Assembly (NCBI GenBank): GCA_002104985.1
Contig: MCGO01000135.1
Coordinates: 1-64,000 of the forward strand
DNA from: Rhizoclosmatium globosum
Taxonomy: Eukaryota > Chytridiomycota > Chytridiomycetes > Chytridiales > Chytriomycetaceae
Direction of reading: 5' to 3'
DNA length: 64,000 bases
Each line of letters begins with the position of its first letter. Position 1 is the first letter of the stretch. The notes beneath the pieces were generated by a model. It did no database searches. It was not told where the DNA came from and was given only the letters and a program-made list of their open reading frames with translations. Shown piece after piece: positions 56,374 to 64,000 of this stretch. The translations under genes and the position numbers were made by a program.

Positions 56374-58211
56374 TTACAAAGCAAATGGCTCCACGACCAA
56401 ATTGATTTGAACATTCTTGTTATCACGTTGAAACTGAGTGGAACTTTGAAGAGCATGCTTCGTCAAACCTCCAGAACCACAGACAAACAAGCCAACTTCA
56501 ACAGAAGATGTATCCAAGTCCACAACGGAAACATGCTTCTGCAAAATCGCGAGAAGGTCTGAACGTTGGTGGTGCAATTGATGACCAGCCAGTCCAACTT
56601 CCTCCAAATTCTTCTCAGACATAAGTTTTGTAGCAGTAAGGTTTTCGATGGACTCAGGGTCCTGCGCAACAGCATCGCCACGAGTTTCGTAAAGCTCGAC
56701 TGACAAGTTTCCGCCAGTCTGCTTTCCTTTAGCAATAAGCTCTTTGACAAGGGAAAGGTTTTCCATTCCAACGACTCTAGCAGACCAAACCAACAGAACC
56801 TTTGTGCTTTCATGTGCCAAGATTTTCTCGATTCCTTGAACTGAAGCGGCAAGTCCAGTTCCACCAACGTAGAACACGTACATATCGGGAGTCTTCTTTC
56901 CAGCCACGCCAACGGAATTCAAGAACCCGATTTCACTTCCGAAGGGGCCTTGCAAGCAGACTTCAACCTCGCCGACGGTGCCTGCGGCCTTACGTTCTAC
57001 CAACAGAGCCTGCAACTTCCAAGTCCACTCTTTCTGGTTTTCGCTGGCAGTGGCGAACAAGAATGTGACGCTTTCGGCATTGGCACGAACGACGGACCAG
57101 GGGTGGAACTCGTACTTGGATACTTCAGGGAAACAAACTCGCATAAATTCTCCTGGGCGGACGGTTGCGGCTTTTTTCGTTGCGATTGTGAGGGTAACGT
57201 AGCCACAGTCCTCAAAGATAACGTTCGAGACTTTGTCTCTTGGAGAGTAGCGTGAGTAGAGACGCATGAATCCATCGACAGTGTACATAAAAAGACCTGG
57301 TAACAGAAGGTGGTTAGGAGTTGATGGTGAATTAGTTGAAAGGAGCTTACCAGGAAGAATGTAGTAAATACAGTTGGATGCATGGAAGTATGCGAAGAGA
57401 ATGAAGATAAAGACGAGGAAGTGTGTGTAGAAGAACACGTTGAAGTACTTGCGACGAACAAAGTCCAACGATGTCAGGGTGATGATGAGCAGCGCAACTG
57501 TTGCTACAATTCCAGTGACTCCAACAAAGTCGTGGTCTCCCCACTCTGGATTTTTCGGAACTCGGATCATGTTGAGAGGGTCTCTGTTGTTGAGGACGTA
57601 TTTCATAATACCATCAACAGTGTGGAAGACGGTCAACCACCAGATAACACGGCCAATCCAAATGTGAACTCGAGCCATGGCAGTGTAAGGGAGGTCAAAG
57701 AATGTGGCGAGGAAAGAATTCTTGGAGACGGGAATCATGACAAAACCCATAAGGACAGCGAGGGCGTCACCAGACACGTTAAAGAGGTAGTTGACAGTTG
57801 AAAACAGATAGTTGATTGTTTTTCCAGGCTTCAGCTTCGCAACCATGTTGTTCCACATCATGAAGAAACCATCGCAGCACAGCCAGCAGCCACTACCAAC
57901 GCCAAAATAAACCAGGTTAGCTCTGCAACGGAAATAGTGGACGTCTTTGTGATTGTACGAGAAAGGATGCGTTGAAGACGAGGGATTCGACGGGCAGCTT
58001 CAGAAACCGCAAGAGTGGCAACCAGGAACGCGTAGTAAAAGATCAAGGAGTATTTCAATGTAGGTCCCATGTTATGCATGTTCTTATCGACACACATATC
58101 GGCGAGGCACCAACTACTGTTGTCGATAAGGAACCAGACGAACACGAACGACGCAGGGAAGAAGAAGAGCGACACGGCTCCAAAGACGAGCTGGGATCTT
58201 GTGTACTTCAT
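56374..58211 (-). CDS. Ferric reductase / NADPH-oxidase-like flavocytochrome
   Basis: Two exons (58211-57351, 57296-56374; intron GTAAGC...TTACCAG, phase 1) of a roughly 595-residue membrane flavocytochrome from ATG 58211. One base is missing near 57867-57871, splitting the N terminus. Six-helix heme domain: N-terminal helices, then MARVHIWIGRVIWWLTVFHT (His pair 1) and FFYTHFLVFIFILFAYFHAS (His pair 2). The FAD site is FHPWSVVRA. The NAD(P)H site includes GPFG, FYVGGTGLAASV and LFVCGSGGLTKHA. It transfers electrons from NADPH across the membrane either to Fe3+/Cu2+ (Fre) or to O2 (Nox). The absence of EF-hands and the lengthened C terminus do not decide between them. Confidence 0.88.
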
Positions 58212-59453
58212 AACTTGGTTGGGTCTATGGATTTCACGAAAAGTTAAGCGAGAATGGGGGGATGTGCAAAAAAGGCCATGGAATTTATACGAACAAGGAT
58301 AACAATGATTGGTTGGATTGTCGCCCCGTTGGTCCCGATTGGCAGGAAGAATCCGTCGCTGAATAAAAAAATTCATACCAGCTGCTTGCATCACCATGGG
58401 CTTGGACAGGCTTGCAATCTTATTGGTCAAATCGATCCACGCAATCCCAAATTTTAGTAAGGAGCACAAGATGAGGGTCATAACAGTCGATGTTGCTTTG
58501 CCGAATAACGAAGTTGGACCTTGCAGACGCCCCTTTCTTCATTATCTGTATGTAGACACAAGTGTTGTCGTGTGTGGAGTTTGTTTTCGGGATTTTTTTA
58601 TGATCCCCTTTCATCGTAGCGATAAGTCTCTGGCGCATATTCAGATTCAAATACGTCAATCAAGACCGACTACTGTAAAAGAAGCAGGACAGGAATGTGG
58701 CATATGTTGTTGATGGGTTTGCGCATGCTGATGATCATCCAACCAAGTCGAAAACGTCAAAATCAAGGCATTCAGCAGTTTATCTGAACTTTATAATCAG
58801 CTTAGCCGTACACTTGACAAGTGAGTGGGACATTGATGATGGAACTTGGGAATAGGTATGTTTGCAACATTAATGCCCGTCAAGTTGAGCATAATCAATC
58901 AAGAGCGACATAGACCTTTAAGAAAGTTAAAAGGCCGTGGCGAGCTGCTGCCATTACTTTGGGAATTGCAATTGGGAACTCAAGACATTGTGTTGAAAAG
59001 GGGTCAGGAAACCACGAGCACTTGAGTATTAACAGAGATATTCGTTCCTGCAGCCAGAGGGTTATTTGGCGGGTGGTGATTCTGACCACCTTCAAAACAA
59101 GTCGTTGATTCATTGTTGCTGCTATGAGTTATGGACTTTGGCGTCCAATCAGCGTCAATCCGCGGATCAGTTGAACCCAGTCGGCTTTAGTTTACTGAAA
59201 GATTCTCAGTTTTGATTCGTTGGTGCCGCCGTCCCTCTAATTGAAGCACCAGTTTGACAGCCTGAGTTGAGTGTGTGTGATAAGCCGCTTCTCACTTGAG
59301 TCTCACTCTCTTCCCGGGTTCTTCAACTGGAACGTCCTCCTCGCCCGAGAACACTCACATTCAAGGCCCAAAGTTCTACGAGGACGAAAGACTCGTCATC
59401 GATGGTCGTGCAAGTATTTAAGTGGTAGAAAACACTTCGTATGATTCAATCAT
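58212..59453. other. Long intergenic region
   Basis: 1,242 nt between the flavocytochrome start and the Rpp30 3' end, both on the minus strand. It should hold the flavocytochrome promoter. No tRNA, repeat or gene was recognised; a short open stretch at 59331-59421 is not convincing. Confidence 0.4.
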
Positions 59454-60494
59454 CTATTCAAATCCGGATAGATCCCCAAAAGAAACAAAATCTGCGCCTT
59501 CTTCGAGCTCCTTGCCTGTTGGAACGTCTCCCATTTTCCACTTGACGCCTTCGGTGAGTGCATCCAATGGTTCAACCGAGACAAATCCTTTCAGTGTATC
59601 TCGTCGAGTAGCTATTTAGTTAAAAACGAGGTTAGTAACTTTGCACAGCAAACAATCTCTGGTTCTAAATAATAAAAATAATAATACTCACCGGCATGGT
59701 ATAGTACAGAACGGGGTGATGTAGTGATAGCATCTCGTGCATATTTATCAGGAAGACCAAATACTTGTAAGAGATTCATGACATCATGTGGACTCCTGAG
59801 GTCGAGAGCACGAATGGCATCACTTGTGACCACCAGATGCTTTCCAGCCGTGACACGCAGAATAGACTGAAGATTACTAATGATATTCCTACGAGCATTC
59901 TGATCACGGATGCATGGACCGTAGGATAGTTCGAAGTAGATTCCCTTCTGGATGGCAGTGTTGAGGGTAGTTTTCCTGAGGTTGAACGGCAGCTTTGTCG
60001 ACAAATCAAGCTGAATAATGTCGACATCAGCGTTTACTGCCGAGAGCAGGGCCTTTTCCGTGAGTGGTTTGACAGCGAGGACGTCGTAGTTTTGCAGTTT
60101 CTGATTTCCCGCGTCGATTCTGAGATTTGTGTTTGAGTCGTCGAGAACAATTGTGAGTCGTTCGAGGATGCGAAACGTTGTTTGTTTTGCGTCTGATTGA
60201 GAGACTTCGGGTGCGAGGCCGGGTGTTGCACGTGAGTCCCGGAGCTTGTTTGGTTTAATGTTAAGTATTAGATGGTATTTAATTGTGAGTGAGAGAAAGT
60301 AGGTACATTCGAGAGACTCTTGACTTCGGTGTTGCGGGCGACTACTGTTACGCCAACTAGACATGGACAGTGCCCAGTTAGACTACATATGAACCTAATA
60401 TCAGACAAGGCTTACATCGCTGCTGCATCTCAAGTGCCGCAGCATACTCGCTGGCCCCGAGGGATCCGGCTGGAAGGTTCAGGTCGAAGAACAT
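59454..60494 (-). CDS. RNase P/MRP subunit Rpp30 (yeast Rpp1 family)
   Basis: Starts MFFDLNLPAGSLGASEYAAA (ATG 60494); (F/Y)DLN(V/L)P is the invariant start of the Rpp30/Rpp1 TIM-barrel-like family. It continues with GVTVVARNTEVKSLSN, LERLTIVLDDS, DVDIIQLDLSTKLPFNLRK, GIYFELSYGPCIRDQNARRN, HLVVTSDAIRALDLRSPHD and LPDKYARDAITTSPRSVLYH, then a last exon (59611-59454) ending DFVSFGDLSGFE. Introns 59691-59612 and 60306-60245 are in phase; the join near 60345-60385 is uncertain, possibly by an indel. It is part of the nuclear ribonucleoprotein that cleaves pre-tRNA 5' leaders. Its start lies 34 nt from the stop of the CSPP1-like gene. Confidence 0.88.
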
Positions 60495-60528
60495 GTCTCT
60501 TTCTTTCTTTTTTTTATTATAACCTTCG

Positions 60529-63500
60529 TTACCTCTGCCCCTTCATTAAAAAATCATTCACTAAATGATCTGGATGTCGTGTGAGCAAATCATCCAGTTC
60601 TCGCAGCTTCTTGAGCCTCTCATCATTCAAGGCTTCAATCCCCTTCACGTTCAGTGAGGATCCTGCGGAATGAGGTGGCTGTTGCTTATTTGAGGGCCCT
60701 CCTCTCCGTCCGTATTTAGCGAATGCTGAATTTGCTCTTGACGACTGAACACTTGATTCTACTGATTGTACAAATGGCCATTCCTCCTTCTTTTGTTCCT
60801 TGAATGATCCGTCTGGGAATATCAGTCGCGATTCGGATTGCAGGTTGTCCTAAAAGTTGGTGTTTAAATGAGGATGGATTGTGCAAATGTCACATTACGA
60901 ACACTCACTCGAATCTTTTCCAGCTTGTGCTTCTCCTGTCCAAAGAAATCATCCTTCAAATACTTTGTCCTCGCGTCATTATTATCTTGCTTGTGATGCT
61001 GTGCTCCATGCAACGGCATTCCACTGAACCCATCCGTTTGCTTCTCTTGAAACTCATTCATCCAAATGTACGATTTCTTACTCTCCTCCTTCAGTGCCTT
61101 GATTTCGCGATCTTGCTGCGCCAATATTTCTTTCTGCTGTTCTAGCACAGATGGTATGAAGAATTTGGATTGTTTCAACGTGTGATTCAATTCAGAGTGG
61201 TGTGAAGCCATGATGTCTTCGAGGACCGTAGGTTTGTTTTCTGGTGATGGAATTCATAAGAACTCATGCTCACTAAATAATTCAACTCAACTCTTTGGTT
61301 TCAAGAATATAGGAACGGGTGATGACAAGTCGTCCTTGATTTTCGCATCTTCGTCTTCAAGTTCCTGCATATTCCAAATCGTAACATTAGGAAAAAATTA
61401 TCACAAGAATTTATACTCACGCGCTGAATATTCAGCAACTGCTCCAACACTGCCGTTGTATCCACTTTACTTTCTCTTGGTTGAGTTCTTTGAGATGGAA
61501 CACCCTCAAGAGAATCAGAAAACAGTTCCTTTTGTCGTGTCGCTGGACGCGGTGGATGCGCCATTTTTTGAGTCAAAGATTCCGAAAGCTGTTGTGTCAT
61601 GGCTTCGTTCAAAGAAACAGGGAACCCTCCATTATTCTGTGGCGGCTTCTTCGCACGGAGAGTTGGGATAGGAGGAGAGTTTGATCGGAACGGTGGTGCT
61701 TCTATCTCCTGCTGTTGTGAAACACTGTTTTTTGATCCTGAGTTCCCAGTAGGACCGTTCTTATTCCGTTGTTCAGCTTCTTGCATAGCCTTTTCACGCC
61801 TTGCTTCGTCTTCGCGAGCTTTTGCTTGCTTCTCGGCGAGTTTGCGGTCGTTTTCGGCTTGTGTTTCGGCTTCCTTCCTGCGTTGTTCTTCAAGTTCCCG
61901 TGCATACCGCAGTCGGAGAAATTCCTGCTCTTTAACTATCCGTTCTTGTTCTTTGGCTTCTTCGGCTTGTTTCTCGGCGAGAAGTTTTGCTTTCACAGCT
62001 TCACGTTCTTGGACCTGTTTCTTGAGTGCCTCCTTTATGGTTTTTAAAAGAGTTAATAGGTATCATATTGATCTAATATCTGTTACTTGGATTTCAAGCT
62101 GTGCTTTGTGTTTCTGTTCGATTTCAGCACGTTGCCAGTCAGGCATTTGATCCACATTCACTTGTCCGCGAAGGAATGTTTTTGGTGCATCATGTTTTGG
62201 TAGCAGTTGTTGCTGCTGTTGCTGTTGTCCTCCGTTGGCAAACCCACCAAATCCTGTTGTTGCATAAGACTGTGGCTGCTGAGAGGCAATGCCCATTGCT
62301 GGTGCTCCATATGGCTGAGCGAATCCACTTGCGAGTTGAGAAAGAAAGTTCATCCCAAGTTGTTGAGCTATTTGAGATTGGTCTGGGGGATGTTGCATTC
62401 CGCCACCACCACCACCACCATATTGATTGGACATATTGTGGGATTGTTGAGGATTATTTGGCTAGTATAAAATTGAATTATTTCATCTCCTTCGAACTGT
62501 TTTCTGCTTACATCGCTTCTAGTATTCCGAAGGTTCGTTGACACTGTTCCATCAGAGTTTCGAAGGGGTGCTCCGGCACCTGCTTTCCCCCATGGATTAA
62601 ACTGTTCCATTTCTCTTTCTTTCTAATGATCCAAATAACATTGGCCTGTTAGAGTGAACAGTGGTTTTACCTTTACGAACCTTGATTTCCTCGGCACGTC
62701 TCCTTTGCTTCTCCATATCTTCACGCTCCTTTTTCATTCGCACTTGTTCATTCAATTCTTGAAGATATTGAGATTTCTAAATTGTATGCGTCAACACAAG
62801 ATCCCATAGTTTTCCTTACATCATGAGTAACATTGATTTGCTGAGCCATCCGTCTCCCAAAATGCATACCCTCCTGAGGGTGCGAATTCTGTCCATAACT
62901 GCTGTTATTCCCAAAATAAGACTGCTCCTGCGGTTGATTATATTGACTGTTTGGGTAAGGGGGCTGTTGACCGACGAGACCGCCATGCTTTCGTTGTTTG
63001 TTAAACGCGTACTTAACAATAAACTTTTAAGTAGTACCTGTATTTGACCATACCCAGGTGACCCATACCCTCCTCCAGTTGGTGCACCACCTGAATTCCG
63101 ATCAAATCCTCGATCCCGTTCTTTCCGTTCTCGGTCTTGCAGCATCTGTTGTTCTATGGAATCGTCTCAGACTTCGCAATGAGAACAATTGTAAAAAGGT
63201 CGACTCAACTCAACTCAGCCGCGTATTGCATTGAACGTTGGTTCCTGTTCCCTCCTTCAGGTCCTTGAGAGCCGTACCCGATATTGGACATTCCTGTATA
63301 TTGTTGTTGTGGAGGCTGAGGGCGTGGCGGACTGCTTGTTCCGTATGGTGGTTCGCGATTGTACTGCGATTGCTGATTGAACTTTAATGAGTGCATTTCG
63401 ATCTTATTCTGAGTAAATACCATTGGGTAAGGATCTTGGTAGGATTGGTAACCAGGATTGTTGGAGTGGTATGGATCATGACTTTGGAACGACGGCTGGT

Positions 63501-64000
63501 ATTGTTGACGTGGCGGTGCGTATCCGTAGTCAGCGCCATTTGAATAATTGTTTTGAGGGTATTTTGGACCAAATGATGGCGGAGGCTGATTAGGTCTTTG
63601 GGAAGTGCCATAAGCTCAATTTTCAAGAGTGGAGGAGACCTACGTAATTCCTGGATCATTCCACGATTGGGATGGATGCCTTTTTTGGGATTGCGTGTTT
63701 GGTTGTGAATGGTTGGGCATGGAGGAGAAGAAGTCGCGTCCTGACTTTGAATTCAGTCATCTTTGATACGTACAGTCTTCATCACCTCCTCTCTGATCAT
63801 AGCGTTCCATCACCGAGCTTTCTTTTCCAATCAGGGGATCAGCAATGCTGACAACTAGCTCTCGTTGTTGTTCGCGTAGCCTCCTTAATCGTGGATTTTG
63901 TTGAGCTTGTTGCGCCAAGAATTGCTAGGCCACGGAAGAATCTTAGAACCTCTCCATCAGCCGATGGCACTCATTACCTGCATTTCTTGCTGTCGCTCCT
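60529..64000 (-). CDS. CSPP1-like centrosomal/ciliary coiled-coil protein (partial, 5' end outside window)
   Basis: Many-exon gene running off the window at 64000. The N-proximal part is Gln/Gly/Pro/Tyr-rich (QFLAQQAQQNPRLRRLREQQ; SSPPRPQPPQQQYTGMSN). Next are a coiled coil (KSQYLQELNEQVRMKKERED), NPWGKAGAGAPLRNSDGTVS, a second Gln-rich block, long charged helices (61301-62040, EEQRRKEAETQAENDRKLAE), EQQKEILAQQDREIKALKEE, and a C terminus containing DNLQSESRLIFPDGS and NVKGIEALNDERLKKLRELD (stop 60529). The NPWGKxGxGAP box flanked by 'YxxEL..Q...K' coils recalls CSPP1/CCDC66-type proteins of centrosomes, spindle poles and cilia. A flagellum-building fungus would need such a protein. Exact exon borders were not all resolved. 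Confidence 0.65.

Noticed and set aside
2801..57871. Programmed ribosomal frameshifting as an explanation for the broken frames
   Set aside because: The breaks occur in unrelated genes at varied short runs without a common slippery heptamer or downstream structure; residual sequencing error is simpler.
59331..59421. Short open stretch reading ENTHIQGPKFYEDERLVIDG
   Set aside because: Looks protein-like in one frame, but it has no start, no splice context and no recognisable family; chance cannot be excluded.

Overview
The window looks like nuclear DNA of a zoosporic (flagellated) fungus, most likely a chytrid. Protein genes carry many short introns (about 35-85 nt, GT-AG, with CTNAC/CTAAC-like branch sites). 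There are two Zn2Cys6 transcription factors, found essentially only in fungi. There is also a coiled-coil protein resembling centrosomal/ciliary CSPP1, a family expected in organisms that keep centrioles and flagella. The species cannot be named from the sequence.

Layout. 1-281: start of an amino-acid permease (minus). 441-1307: a PIP-box + SAP-domain protein. 1373-4209: three short wax-synthase-like acyltransferase genes in tandem (minus). 4655-9343: a large multi-exon gene with DDE-transposase-like motifs. 9967-14813: three longer wax-synthase-like genes with a small membrane protein between them. 15213-18413: a slicer-type Argonaute. 18663-19409: an orphan ORF. 19418-20933: another wax-synthase-like gene. 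21476-22918: an SCP/Psr1-type phosphatase. 23094-23724: a truncated wax-synthase-like gene. 23773-28228: a tandem array of four F-box-like genes. 28608-30636: a second amino-acid permease. 31052-33063: a low-complexity protein with a C-terminal membrane anchor. 33270-34414: a fifth F-box-like copy. 34561-35352: a Pib2-like FYVE protein. 35608-39647: two tandem Zn2Cys6 factors. 39709-40520: a GNAT-like protein. 40785-51331: two ABCC transporters flanking a CAP/SCP protein. 51605-56103: a Swi1/ARID SWI/SNF subunit. 56374-58211: a ferric reductase/NOX-like flavocytochrome. 59454-60494: the RNase P/MRP subunit Rpp30. 60529-64000: the CSPP1-like protein, which runs off the window.

Two themes dominate. 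First, several families have expanded locally by tandem duplication: eight wax-synthase-like genes, five F-box-like genes, two ABCC transporters, two Zn2Cys6 factors and two permeases. The copies range from intact to truncated. Second, about 20 otherwise well-conserved reading frames are broken by single-base indels, nearly all deletions and mostly in short homopolymers. Adding the base back restores exon phase exactly in the genes where I counted (for example the permease, ABCC-1, Zn2Cys6-2 and Swi1). This looks more like residual long-read sequencing error than decay, so I call these genes coding. I reserve 'pseudogene' for larger deletions, truncations or in-frame stops.

No tRNA, rRNA, CRISPR array or transposon terminal repeats were recognised.
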